In this document: positions 7,645-15,445 of the stretch, piece by piece
Position numbering within the stretch: position 1 is the first letter of the stretch
Layout of the letters: each line of letters begins with the position of its first letter
Assembly: GCF_037914945.1 (NCBI RefSeq)
Contig: NZ_CP149787.1
Span: 2,480,001 to 2,544,000 of the forward strand
DNA: 64,000 bases
Source of the DNA: Haloterrigena sp. KLK7
Lineage (GTDB): Archaea; Halobacteriota; Halobacteria; Halobacteriales; Natrialbaceae
Reading direction: 5' to 3'
Position numbers and translations under genes: made by a program
Notes under the pieces: model-generated
What the model was told of the DNA's origin: nothing
Seen by the model: only the letters and a program-made list of their open reading frames with translations
Database searches by the model: none

Positions 7645-8738
7645 CTCCGGCGGCGGTCATCCTCGGTGTCGGTGGTCTCGCGCCCGGCACCCGAGTCGTC
7701 GGATCCCGATCCGTCGGCGACGCCGAGGGCCGCGAGCAGTCGACCGTTCGCCGCGCGGTCCTTGACGGCGACGCGGACGTGCGAGTCGAGGCCGCGGAAG
7801 GTCCGCGCGTCGCGGATCGCGACGCCGTCCGCGCGGGCCGCGGCGATCACGCTGTCGACGTCCCGCTCGCCGACGTCACACAGCAGGTAGGGCGCGTCCG
7901 ACGGCCGGACGTCGAACCGCGAGGCGAGCGCCTCTCGCATTCGCTCGCGCTCGCTGGCGACCCGCTCTCGCGTCTCGCGCACGAACGCGTCCTGTCGAAG
8001 ACAGTACGCGCCGACCCGAGCCGCCGGCGTGCCCAGCGACCAGGCGCGGCGGGCCGTCTCGAGGGCCTCGCAGTGCTCGCCCGTCGCGACCGCGAACCCG
8101 GCCCGCAGCCCCGGCAGCCCGAACAGTTTGGTCAGCGAGCGGGCGACGATCACGTCCTCGGACTCGAGGCGGGCAGCCGACGGCAGGTCGGTAAAGCCCA
8201 GGAAGGCCTCGTCGACCAGCAGCGTCGTTCCCGTGGCTCCACAGCGGGTTGCGAACTCGGCCAGCGCGTCGGGATCGGCCGCGTCGCCCGTCGGATTGTT
8301 CGGCGTGCAGACGATCGCCAGCGCGCAGTCCTCGAGCACCTCCCTCTCTGCCTCGAGAATCCCGTCGTGCGGAACGAACCGCGGCGAAGCCCCTTGCAGG
8401 CGGACTTCGCGGGCGTACTCGCCGAAACTCGGAAACGGGACCAGCGCCTCGTCGCCGGCCTCGAGCGCGCTCTCCATCGTCAGTCGGATCGCGGCCAGGC
8501 CGCCGGGCGTCGGGATCACGCGCTCGGGGTCGCAGCCGACGAACGCCCCCGCGGCGGCCCGGAACTCGGGGTAATCGTCGTCCGGATACCGGCGGGAGTC
8601 CTCGAGGGCGTCCGCGTAGACCGCCTCGACGCCGTCGGGCGAGTACGGATTGGTGTTGGCCGAGAAGTCGATGACGTCACGGTCGGTCTCGCCGCCGTGC
8701 GGGACTCGCTCACCGGTGCGCATCGCGTCGGGGTTCAC
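7641..8738 (-). CDS. cobD: L-threonine-phosphate decarboxylase-type PLP enzyme (CobD)
   Basis: A 365-residue fold-type I aminotransferase-like protein. It likely makes (R)-1-aminopropanol phosphate from threonine phosphate for the nucleotide-loop linker. Visible features are [14 protein letters not shown] at the N-terminus, [11 protein letters not shown] near residue 150, [10 protein letters not shown], and the PLP lysine in [18 protein letters not shown]. The start is GTG 8738, which overlaps the cobT stop as GTGA; ATG 8723 is a less likely alternative. The last 20 residues are a disordered acidic/basic tail. Position in the cobamide operon supports CobD over a histidinol-phosphate aminotransferase role. 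Confidence 0.87.
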   Translation of the reverse strand: MNPDAMRTGERVPHGGETDRDVIDFSANTNPYSPDGVEAVYADALEDSRRYPDDDYPEFRAAAGAFVGCDPERVIPTPGGLAAIRLTMESALEAGDEALVPFPSFGEYAREVRLQGASPRFVPHDGILEAEREVLEDCALAIVCTPNNPTGDAADPDALAEFATRCGATGTTLLVDEAFLGFTDLPSAARLESEDVIVARSLTKLFGLPGLRAGFAVATGEHCEALETARRAWSLGTPAARVGAYCLRQDAFVRETRERVASERERMREALASRFDVRPSDAPYLLCDVGERDVDSVIAAARADGVAIRDARTFRGLDSHVRVAVKDRAANGRLLAALGVADGSGSDDSGAGRETTDTEDDRRRR

Positions 8739-9805
8739 GGATCTCCCTCCGTCCGCGTCTCCGCTTCGGTCCGCGCCTCCGTTTCGGTCCCCGTTCGCGT
8801 CTCCGGTCCCGGTGCGCCGTCGGCGTCGATGCCGAGGCGAGCGCAGACGGCCTCGAGTCGATCCAGCACCTCGTCCGTCCGGCCGTCGGGGACCAGCGAG
8901 AGCGCGCCGCCCATCGCGACGCCTTCCTTGGCCTCGCCGGCGCAGTAGCGCGCCATTGCGACGTGGTCGCGCGCGTCGAAACCCGGGTCGGTGACCGTGA
9001 GGTCGCAGTTCAGGCGGTAACAGGCCTCGCCGAGTTGATCCCCCCGCTCGTCGGCGACGAACGAGGTGGTCGCGATCGACAGCGGATCGTCGACGCCGGC
9101 GTGGCGCAGGGCCGTCGCGACGGCCACCATCTGCGTGCCGCCGGCCAGCGTCACGTCGGCGCCCGACTCGAGCGCGCCGGCCGCGATTCCCGCGACGGTC
9201 GCCTGGACGGGGTCGCCGACCGCACGGACGGCCTCGAGCGGCGCCCCGGCGCAGTCGCCGGCCGCGAGGTCGCTCGCGGCGAGGGCCTCGTCGACGACCC
9301 GCCGCTTGCGTTCGATCGGGTTCTGCGGGAGCGACGAGGAGACGCCGGTCGGCACGCCCAGCGCGGTGAGCACGCCCAGCGCGGTCGTCGTGCCGCCCGG
9401 CACGGTCTCACCGATCAGGAGGTCGTCGTCGGGGAGGCTCGCGCCGAACGCGCGGGCGCGGTCGAAGATCGCTTCGGCGCCGGGGACGGCCTCGGGCTCA
9501 CGAACGTCGGCACCGGGATCGACCTCGAGATCGACGGTGGGCGCACCGGTCGGCCGGGCGAGGCCGGCGTCGACCACGGTCGTATCGAAGCCGATTACCT
9601 CTCGCACCGCGCGGGTCACCGCGGCCGGCGTCGGACAGCCGTTCGGACTCACCGGCGTCACGGGAGCCGTCGTCGGCCTCCCGTACTCGAGGATCTCGAC
9701 GTCCGCGGAGGGGGTGTGCTCCATCAGCTCCGGGGCGGCCCCGGCGGCGCTGATGCCCTCGATCAGGGCCGTCTCGGTCGTCCCGGCGGGGAGGATCACG
9801 CGCAT
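8735..9805 (-). CDS. cobT: NMN-dependent phosphoribosyltransferase, archaeal CobT (UPF0284)
   Basis: A 356-residue protein of the archaeal CobT family (UPF0284), thought to activate the lower-ligand base by forming alpha-ribazole phosphate. Recognisable parts are [19 protein letters not shown] near residue 55, [20 protein letters not shown] near 130 and [18 protein letters not shown] near 215. The core ends at about residue 325. The remaining tail is a Glu/Thr/Arg repeat ([19 protein letters not shown]) that looks like expansion of a short GAG-ACG-type DNA repeat. One base separates it from cobY. Confidence 0.9.
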   Translation of the reverse strand: MRVILPAGTTETALIEGISAAGAAPELMEHTPSADVEILEYGRPTTAPVTPVSPNGCPTPAAVTRAVREVIGFDTTVVDAGLARPTGAPTVDLEVDPGADVREPEAVPGAEAIFDRARAFGASLPDDDLLIGETVPGGTTTALGVLTALGVPTGVSSSLPQNPIERKRRVVDEALAASDLAAGDCAGAPLEAVRAVGDPVQATVAGIAAGALESGADVTLAGGTQMVAVATALRHAGVDDPLSIATTSFVADERGDQLGEACYRLNCDLTVTDPGFDARDHVAMARYCAGEAKEGVAMGGALSLVPDGRTDEVLDRLEAVCARLGIDADGAPGPETRTGTETEARTEAETRTEGDP

Positions 9806-9806
9806 C

Positions 9807-10466
9807 TCAGCGGACCTCCGTGGCCACCGCGGACAGCTTCGCTGTCGCGATGCGGGCGTCTTCGCGTCGATTCACGTTGATCGCGAGTCGCGGGTCGTAG
9901 TGTACGCGTGTCATGGATTCGTCCGAATCGCCGACTACGTTGACCCCGGTCGGCGCGAGGTGGTCGTCCGCCTCGAGCGTCGCGTCGACGCTGACGCCGA
10001 GGCGGCGCTTGAGTGCGACGGGGACGGCGACGGTCAGCGACGGGACAGCGCTCCCATCGCCGTCGCTGGCGTCGGTGGCGACGGCATCGATGCCGGAAGC
10101 GGCGTCGGCGGCACTGCCGTGAACCGCGAGCACTCGATCGATCGCGGCCTCCGCGAGCAACGGAACGTCGGCCGCGACGGTCAGGACCGGCGGCTCGAGT
10201 TCGGGTCGCTCGAGCAGTTCCACCAGGTCGGCCACGTAGCCGTCGCCGGCCGTCTCGACCGTCGCGACGCCGTCGGTCGCCTCGAGGTGTGCCCGCGTCT
10301 CGGGCGCGTTCGGCGAAACGGCGGCGTACACGGCGTCGGCGCGGCTCTCCTCGAGACCAGCGAGCACGCGGTCGACCATCGCGACCCCGTCGATCGGGTG
10401 CAGCGGTTTCTCGTGGGCGCTCTCGAGGCGGGTCCCCTTCCCGCCGCACATCACGACAGCGTCCAC
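9807..10466 (-). CDS. cobY: Adenosylcobinamide-phosphate guanylyltransferase CobY
   Basis: A 219-residue archaeal-type CobY, a nucleotidyltransferase that forms AdoCbi-GDP. The N-terminus [14 protein letters not shown] holds the first Rossmann strand and the nucleotide loop, followed by [17 protein letters not shown]. The GTG at 10466 was chosen because starting at the ATG at 10451 would delete the first strand ahead of GGKGTR. The gene overlaps the end of cobS by 16 bases. The C-terminal part contains [10 protein letters not shown] and ends with a basic segment, as in other CobY proteins. Confidence 0.88.
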   Translation of the reverse strand: MDAVVMCGGKGTRLESAHEKPLHPIDGVAMVDRVLAGLEESRADAVYAAVSPNAPETRAHLEATDGVATVETAGDGYVADLVELLERPELEPPVLTVAADVPLLAEAAIDRVLAVHGSAADAASGIDAVATDASDGDGSAVPSLTVAVPVALKRRLGVSVDATLEADDHLAPTGVNVVGDSDESMTRVHYDPRLAINVNRREDARIATAKLSAVATEVR

Positions 10467-11212
10467 GCGATCACCCCCAGATGGATGCCGGCGACGCGGC
10501 CGATCTCGTTGGCCGCGCCGAAGATGTCGCCGTTGATGCCCCCGAGGTGTCGATCCGCCCAGTACCACGGGAGCGCGATCCCTCCGAGGGCCCCGCCGAG
10601 GGCGACCGCCGCCGTCGGACGCGGCCAGGTCAGCGCGGCGGCCGGGAGAGCGACCGCGGCGGGCGCGACGAACGAGCGGGAGTCGGATGCCGTCGTGAAC
10701 TTGTTTCCCATCCCCTCGTAGCTCGCCGTTCCGAGACAGGCCATCGCGGCCATGCCGAGTTTCGTCCCGACTTCGGCGGCGACCGCGACGCCGATCGCGC
10801 GACGGGGAGGGAGTCCGGCGAGGGCGAGCCCCCCGAGCGCCAGCGCGACGACGACGAGGGAAACCGCCAGCAGCGCGCCGACGCCGGTCGTCGTGTCTTT
10901 CAGTACCTCACGACGGCGCTCGCGGTCGCCGTGGACGACGAGTGCGTCGCCCAGGTCCGCGACGCCGTCGAGGTGGTGGATCCCGAGGACGGCGTAGACG
11001 GCCAGCAGGTAGCCCAGCGCGACGGTCGGGGCCGGGAGCGCCCCGGCTGCGAGCAGGGGGACGGCGGCCAGCGCGCCCGCGACGTAGCCGACGACGGGGA
11101 ACGTCGCCGGACTCGAGCGAAACGCCGCCCAGTCGCCGTCGCGGTGGCCGACCGGGAGCCGCGTCAGAAATCCCAGCGCGCCGCGGACGGCGGCGATTCC
11201 CCGCCCGATCAC
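10451..11212 (-). CDS. cobS: Adenosylcobinamide-GDP ribazoletransferase CobS
   Basis: A 253-residue polytopic membrane protein joining AdoCbi-GDP to alpha-ribazole (phosphate) in the last assembly steps. It shows the family signature LGFLTRLPVG near residue 12, GIHHLDGVADLGDALVVHGD near residue 90, KDTTTGVGALLAV, and about six hydrophobic segments. The C-terminus ends GGINGDIFGAANEIGR then a last membrane segment. The start is GTG 11212, which overlaps the cbiB stop as GTGA. No upstream in-frame sequence resembles CobS. Confidence 0.9.
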   Translation of the reverse strand: MIGRGIAAVRGALGFLTRLPVGHRDGDWAAFRSSPATFPVVGYVAGALAAVPLLAAGALPAPTVALGYLLAVYAVLGIHHLDGVADLGDALVVHGDRERRREVLKDTTTGVGALLAVSLVVVALALGGLALAGLPPRRAIGVAVAAEVGTKLGMAAMACLGTASYEGMGNKFTTASDSRSFVAPAAVALPAAALTWPRPTAAVALGGALGGIALPWYWADRHLGGINGDIFGAANEIGRVAGIHLGVIAWTLS

Positions 11213-12360
11213 GCGGTCACCACCTCGAGGGTCGGGAGCGCCCCCATCGGCCAGGCGATCGCGTCGGTGAGGGACGCGACGCCCGCACCGAGCGCGACGC
11301 CGACGCCGGTCGTCGGATCCGTCGGAACCGGCTGTGGCCCCTGCGGCGGGCTCATCGCCGTCACGGCCGCCGCGAGGAGGACGGCGATGACAACCGCGAC
11401 GACGGCGGCCCGGCCGACGACGGTGACGGCCCGCTCGCCGTCCGCGACGGTCGGCAGGTCGGCCCCGGGATTCAGGTCGTAGACGCCCACCTTGCGGAGT
11501 CGAACCGAGAGGACGCAGGCGAGGGTGGCCATGGGCCACCCGGAGTTGGGCGAGGGCGGGTCGCGCGCCCACTCGCCCGCCCGCCGGAGCGCGAGGGGAT
11601 CGGCCCTGGCGACGGCGACGGTGACCGCGGCCAGCCGCGCGGGGAGCCACATCACGAGGTCATCGAGTCGCGCGCTCGCGGTGCCGTGGGGCTTCGCGGG
11701 GTAGCCGAGCATCGAGTCCAGCGTGTTGACGCCCTTGACCCACGCCGCGGCGGCCGCGGCGGCCGGCAGCGACAGCGGCGCGAGGACGGCGAAGGGAACG
11801 AGCGTCGCGACCAGCCCGTCCGCGAGGTTCTCGCCGGCGCTCTCGACCGCCGCGCTGCGGATCTCGGCCGCCGAGAGCGTCGACGTATCGCGACCGACGA
11901 GACCCCGAACCCGCTCGCGGGCCGTCTCGAGGCCGTCGTCGGCTCCGGGATCGGCAGCTGAATCGGTCTCGGCACCGTCCGGTCCGGCGGTCGCCGCGGC
12001 GGCCGTGGCGGTCGCAGTGGACGCAGTGGCGTCCACGACCGCCCGGGTCAACTCGAGCAGCGATCGCAGACTGGTCGTCAGGAAGAGGACGAGCCCGGCG
12101 GCGACGGCCCCGGCGAGCGGCGACAGGGCGCCCGCCAGCGCGACGGCGCCGCCCGCCACGACCGCGGGACACAGCGGCGCGAGAAGGGCAATTCCGACGC
12201 CGGCCAGTCGCTGCCCGCGCTCGGTGGCGGCCCACTCCCGGTCGAGCGCGCCGACCAGCCGGCCGAACCACGCGACCGGATGGAGCGCGTTCGGCGGCTC
12301 GCCGACCAGCAGATCGAGGCTGAAGGCCAGTCCGAGCAGCGCGAGCGTCGTCAGTAGCAC
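11209..12360 (-). CDS. cbiB: Adenosylcobinamide-phosphate synthase CbiB
   Basis: A 383-residue integral membrane enzyme that condenses adenosylcobyric acid with aminopropanol (phosphate). Conserved parts are LDLLVGEPPNALHPVAWFG at residue 15, SAGENLADGLVATL near residue 183, KGVNTLDSMLGY near residue 215 and PSPNSGWPMA near 275. An Ala/Thr/Asp-rich insert lies at about 112-145. A 67-base gap separates it from the HAD gene upstream and the stop overlaps the cobS GTG. CbiB accepts the product of CbiZ, which is encoded at the end of the same operon. Confidence 0.9.
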   Translation of the reverse strand: MLLTTLALLGLAFSLDLLVGEPPNALHPVAWFGRLVGALDREWAATERGQRLAGVGIALLAPLCPAVVAGGAVALAGALSPLAGAVAAGLVLFLTTSLRSLLELTRAVVDATASTATATAAAATAGPDGAETDSAADPGADDGLETARERVRGLVGRDTSTLSAAEIRSAAVESAGENLADGLVATLVPFAVLAPLSLPAAAAAAAWVKGVNTLDSMLGYPAKPHGTASARLDDLVMWLPARLAAVTVAVARADPLALRRAGEWARDPPSPNSGWPMATLACVLSVRLRKVGVYDLNPGADLPTVADGERAVTVVGRAAVVAVVIAVLLAAAVTAMSPPQGPQPVPTDPTTGVGVALGAGVASLTDAIAWPMGALPTLEVVTA

Positions 12361-12427
12361 GATCGTCCCTCCCGGCCCCGAGCGCGGGTCCGCGTTCCGT
12401 TCACGCCCTCAACGTTCCGCCGCGTAG

Positions 12428-13108
12428 TCATGGTTCCCGTGACTCCCCGTGGGATTCCCGCGACTCCCTGCCGGGTTCCTGTGACTCCTCGAGGGCCGAC
12501 AGGCGGTCCGGGACCGACTCGAGCGGGTGGTCTTCGAGCAACAGCGCCGTTCCGCCGACGGCCTCGACGCCGCCGTCGGCCCGGGGGTCGTCGCCGACGT
12601 GGACGAGGTCGCCCGGGTCGACGCCGAGTCGGTCGGCGGTGAGCTCGAAGATTTCGGGCGCGGGCTTGCGCCAGCCGCAGCCGACGCTGGTCACGACGGC
12701 GTCGAAGTCGTCGCGCTCGAAGGCCGACCTGACGAGGGTGCGGCCGACCAGTTCGGGGACGCTGCAGTTCGAACAGATCGCGACGGGTCCCCGTTCCCGG
12801 GCGGCAGCGACCGCCTCGACGGCGCCCGGCCTGGTCTCGACCGTCGGGTCGAACGCCGCGACGACCGCGCGCCGGGCCGCGTTTCGCTCGTAGTCGACGC
12901 CGCGGCTCGCGAGCGCGCGCGAGACGTGGGCCGGCAGCGGTACCTCGGCGCCCTCGGGGGCGTCGACGTGGGCCTCGGCGTAGGCCTCGCCCCAGTCGTC
13001 GGGGACCGCGACGTCGCGGTCCGCGAGTTCCCGGGCGACGGCAGCGGCCGGGTCTGACGGTCTCTCGGCGGTCACGAGCGTTCCGAAGAGGTCGAACGAT
13101 ACTCCCAC
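12428..13108 (-). CDS. HAD-superfamily hydrolase at the head of the cobamide operon
   Basis: A 226-residue HAD phosphatase. Motif I is SFDLFGTLV (Asp nucleophile; the second Asp of DxD is replaced by phenylalanine-glycine spacing DLFGT as in haloacid-dehalogenase-like members), motif II is ICSNCS, motif III is the GWRKPAPEIF lysine, and motif IV is HVGDDPRAD. The GTG at 13108 is chosen because it is 28 bases from a TATA element at 13132-13141 and directly precedes motif I. The C-terminal 20 residues are a repetitive Glu/Ser/Arg tail. It is same-strand and first in the cobamide gene run, so it could supply the missing phosphatase step, but that is inference. Confidence 0.8.
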   Translation of the reverse strand: MGVSFDLFGTLVTAERPSDPAAAVARELADRDVAVPDDWGEAYAEAHVDAPEGAEVPLPAHVSRALASRGVDYERNAARRAVVAAFDPTVETRPGAVEAVAAARERGPVAICSNCSVPELVGRTLVRSAFERDDFDAVVTSVGCGWRKPAPEIFELTADRLGVDPGDLVHVGDDPRADGGVEAVGGTALLLEDHPLESVPDRLSALEESQEPGRESRESHGESREP

Positions 13109-13131
13109 ACGTACGTAACTAACGCAAACTG

Positions 13132-13141
13132 ACTTTACTTT
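13132..13141 (-). promoter_or_regulatory. Likely promoter of the cobamide operon
   Basis: An AAAGTAAAGT element on the minus strand, centred about 28 bases from GTG 13108. No other AT-rich element is seen between this gene and cbiZ, so it may drive the whole seven-gene run. A plus-strand element (AAAAGATTTG, 13173-13182) points the other way to the wHTH gene, making this a divergent promoter region. Confidence 0.5.
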
Positions 13142-13202
13142 CGCGATCGGGAGAACGGACGGTCGGCCGTGGAAAAGATTTGTAACGGCTACGGTCAGGG
13201 TA

Positions 13203-13877
13203 GTGATCGAGGTTTCCCCGATGTCCAGACGACCCCCCTCCACCCCCCGATTCGTCCACCGCGTCCGGCGCACCGTCCGAGCGAGTCTCGATACGCTCCG
13301 CTCGCTGGTTCGTATTAGCCACCGCTCCGAGGCCGCCGACAGCGGGTCCCGGATCGACGACGATCCGCACCGCACCCAGCGCGACCAGCACGATCGAGTC
13401 GATCGATACGACCGAATCGACGAGCAGGGCCGAACCGACCGGTACGACCAAACCGATCGGCTCGGTCGATCCGATCGCGACCGCGGTACCGGGACGCGAC
13501 TCGAGTCTCGCCCGGATCCGAATTCGCGTCCAGTCGAACCGCGCCCGAATCCGAGTTCGCGTCCGGGATCGAAAGCCGATCTGCTCGACCCCGACAACGG
13601 CCCCACGAGTTGCAGCGAGATCCTCGAGCACGGCTGTCTGCCGGCCCAGTACGTCCGGGCCGTCCTGGCCGAACACGGCGGCCGACTCAAACAGCGGCGC
13701 TTCGTCGACGAGTACGGCTGGTCGCCGTCGACCGTCAGCGAACTCCTCTCGACGCTCGAGGACGACGGCGCGATCGAACGCTATCGGATCGGGCGCGAGA
13801 AGGTGATTCGACTCCCCGACGAGGAGCGACGACCGGCTCCGATGGCGGGGGGCAGTCGCGAAAATAACGGTCGGTAA
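13203..13877 (+). CDS. Winged-helix protein with long low-complexity Arg/Asp arm
   Basis: A 224-residue protein. The C-terminal part (about residues 135-205) is a winged helix: LPAQYVRAVLAEHGGRLKQ, helix-turn-helix VDEYGWSPSTVSELLSTLED and wing AIERYRIGREKVIRLP, as in haloarchaeal HTH regulators. Residues about 55-125 are low complexity, with repeats of the DRYDRIDEQGRTDRYDQTD type and then RPDPNSRP / RPNPSSRP, the latter encoded by a 33-base repeat (13512 and 13545). The N-terminus is basic. The GTG at 13203 is 26 bases from a TATA-like AAAAGATTTG; ATG 13221 is the alternative start. The target genes are unknown. Confidence 0.72.
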   Translation: MIEVSPMSRRPPSTPRFVHRVRRTVRASLDTLRSLVRISHRSEAADSGSRIDDDPHRTQRDQHDRVDRYDRIDEQGRTDRYDQTDRLGRSDRDRGTGTRLESRPDPNSRPVEPRPNPSSRPGSKADLLDPDNGPTSCSEILEHGCLPAQYVRAVLAEHGGRLKQRRFVDEYGWSPSTVSELLSTLEDDGAIERYRIGREKVIRLPDEERRPAPMAGGSRENNGR

Positions 13878-13895
13878 CCGAACGGACGATCGCCC

Positions 13896-14507
13896 TCAGT
13901 CGAGGCGAGCGAACGCGAGGTTGCCGGAGATGTTCTTGATGTAGATGTCGACGACGTCGCCCTCCTCGGCGCCGGGGACGAAGATGGTGTACTCGCCCTT
14001 CTCGGCGACTCCGTCGCCCTTGCGGCCGGTGCCGGTGATCTCGACGGTGTAGGTCTTGCCCTCTTCGACGGCCTCCTGCTGTTGTTGCTGCTGGCTGCTC
14101 GTCGAGCGCTTGGTGACGGGGCGGAACGCACCGCAGGCGTCACAGCGCAGCATGGGCGTGCGGTCCTCGCGGACGAGTCGCGTGTCCGGCAGGCCACACT
14201 CCGAACAGAGAACGTACTCGTCGACGTAGGCGTCGACGGCCGCGTTGAAGTCCTGCTCGGAGAAGGTCCCGTTGTACCGGCCCCGGCCGTCCTCGAGTTT
14301 GCCGCTGGTACCCAGTTCGCGCTGGATGAACCGGTGGAGGTGTTCGTCGTCGCGCGAGAGCGTATCGGCGATGTCGCCGAGGTTCGTGAATCGGGTGAAC
14401 GCGCCGTCCTTCTGGGGGACGGCGTCGGGGATCTGCAGTCGCTGTTCGTCGCCACCGATGTCCGGAACGTCGTCCATCGCTCGGTCGAGACTCGCTTCGT
14501 AATCCAT
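13896..14507 (-). CDS. eif2b: Translation initiation factor aIF2 beta fused to a TRAM domain
   Basis: A 203-residue protein. Residues 1-135 are aIF2-beta, ending with a four-cysteine zinc ribbon (CSECGLPDTRL, then LRCDACGAF, about 100-127). A short Ser/Gln linker (TSSQQQQQQE) leads to a TRAM domain (about 145-203: EGKTYTVEITGTGRKGDGVA, ending in ISGNLAFARL), an RNA-binding beta barrel. aIF2 delivers initiator tRNA to the ribosome; the fusion to TRAM is typical of haloarchaea. It is convergent with the wHTH gene. Confidence 0.93.
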   Translation of the reverse strand: MDYEASLDRAMDDVPDIGGDEQRLQIPDAVPQKDGAFTRFTNLGDIADTLSRDDEHLHRFIQRELGTSGKLEDGRGRYNGTFSEQDFNAAVDAYVDEYVLCSECGLPDTRLVREDRTPMLRCDACGAFRPVTKRSTSSQQQQQQEAVEEGKTYTVEITGTGRKGDGVAEKGEYTIFVPGAEEGDVVDIYIKNISGNLAFARLD

Positions 14508-14612
14508 ACGCGAGAACAGGGGACCGTGACGTAAATCCGTTCTGCTATGACAATCAGGAGACGGCGCAGCGATGGCTCGAGCCCGGTTCGGACGCCGACG
14601 GCGTCGAATCGG

Positions 14613-14999
14613 CTACGGCGAGCCGCCGCCGCTCTCGCCGAGCGAGCCCCCCTTCTCCTCGTCGAGACTCGAGAGGTCGCGCTCGGCGTTGGCCTCGTTG
14701 GGACTGCCGGCCTCGCCGGTGACCTCGCCGTAGACCGCCTCGCGGACCTCCTCGGGGTCGTCGAACTGCTCGCCGGCCAGGCGATCGAAGACGCTGCCCA
14801 GCGACTCCGTCTCGTTCGGCATGTCGATCGCCTCGTTGGCGTACTCCGTGGCGAGCTCCTCGCTCGTGACCGGATACTCGATCTCGCCGAGGTCACGGCC
14901 GACCTCCTCGAGGATCGACTCGGTCGTCTCGGCCCGCCGTGATTTCCGCTGTTCGGCGCTGTCCTGTGCCCGGTCGCGGCTGGGACCGTCCTCGCTCAT
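14613..14999 (-). CDS. DUF5789-like haloarchaeal protein
   Basis: A 128-residue acidic soluble protein. The central segment ILEEVGRDLGEIEYPVTSEE followed by LATEYANEAIDMPNETESLG resembles the small DUF5789/DUF2795-like domain of haloarchaea, which has a YPVTSEEL pattern and a short helix. N- and C-terminal regions are disordered (RDRAQDSAEQRKSRR; SSLDEEKGGSLGESGGGSP). No catalytic residues are evident. It lies upstream of aIF2-beta on the same strand, 105 bases away, and may be transcribed separately. The family call is from memory and moderately sure. Confidence 0.65.
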   Translation of the reverse strand: MSEDGPSRDRAQDSAEQRKSRRAETTESILEEVGRDLGEIEYPVTSEELATEYANEAIDMPNETESLGSVFDRLAGEQFDDPEEVREAVYGEVTGEAGSPNEANAERDLSSLDEEKGGSLGESGGGSP

Positions 15000-15159
15000 A
15001 CGCCGTGCTATCGCCGGCCGGAGGAAAAACGACCGGCCGGCGATCGCCTGTGCCCGCCACCGATCGACGCCGATCCGTTGTCACAGCCGTAACAACAGTC
15101 CTGTCGTTACGACTGTTCTCACAGAGGATACTTGCGTTCTCTCTCGAGAGGGACGACGC

Positions 15160-15336
15160 ATGTCTGAGGAGAACCGACGAACGATCGCGATGTGCGAGGA
15201 GTGCGGTGCCCTCTACGCGGCATTCGAGATCACCGACGGCGAGTTTCGGCCGATCGGACAACGCGACGGCTGTCAGTGCGGGTGTGTGGAGTTCACGCCC
15301 GTCGACGACGACGTTTCGGGGTTCTCGCTCGATTGA
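15160..15336 (+). CDS. 58-residue mini zinc ribbon protein
   Basis: Short protein with a CEECG knuckle at residues 12-16 and a second pair in GCQCGCVEF near residue 42, spaced as in a single zinc ribbon. The rest is acidic. Such very small zinc proteins are common in haloarchaea and are mostly uncharacterised. ATG 15160 is preceded by a modest AT-rich GATACTT (about 15127-15133). It precedes the first large histidine kinase by 109 bases on the same strand. Confidence 0.7.
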   Translation: MSEENRRTIAMCEECGALYAAFEITDGEFRPIGQRDGCQCGCVEFTPVDDDVSGFSLD

Positions 15337-15445
15337 GTGGCGCGGACCGAGGCCGATCCCGACGACTCGGTGATCGCGACCCGACTCGCGGCCGGTTCTC
15401 CGCCGTACGTGGCACTTTTCCGATCGGAGCCGGTCTACTGGGTAT

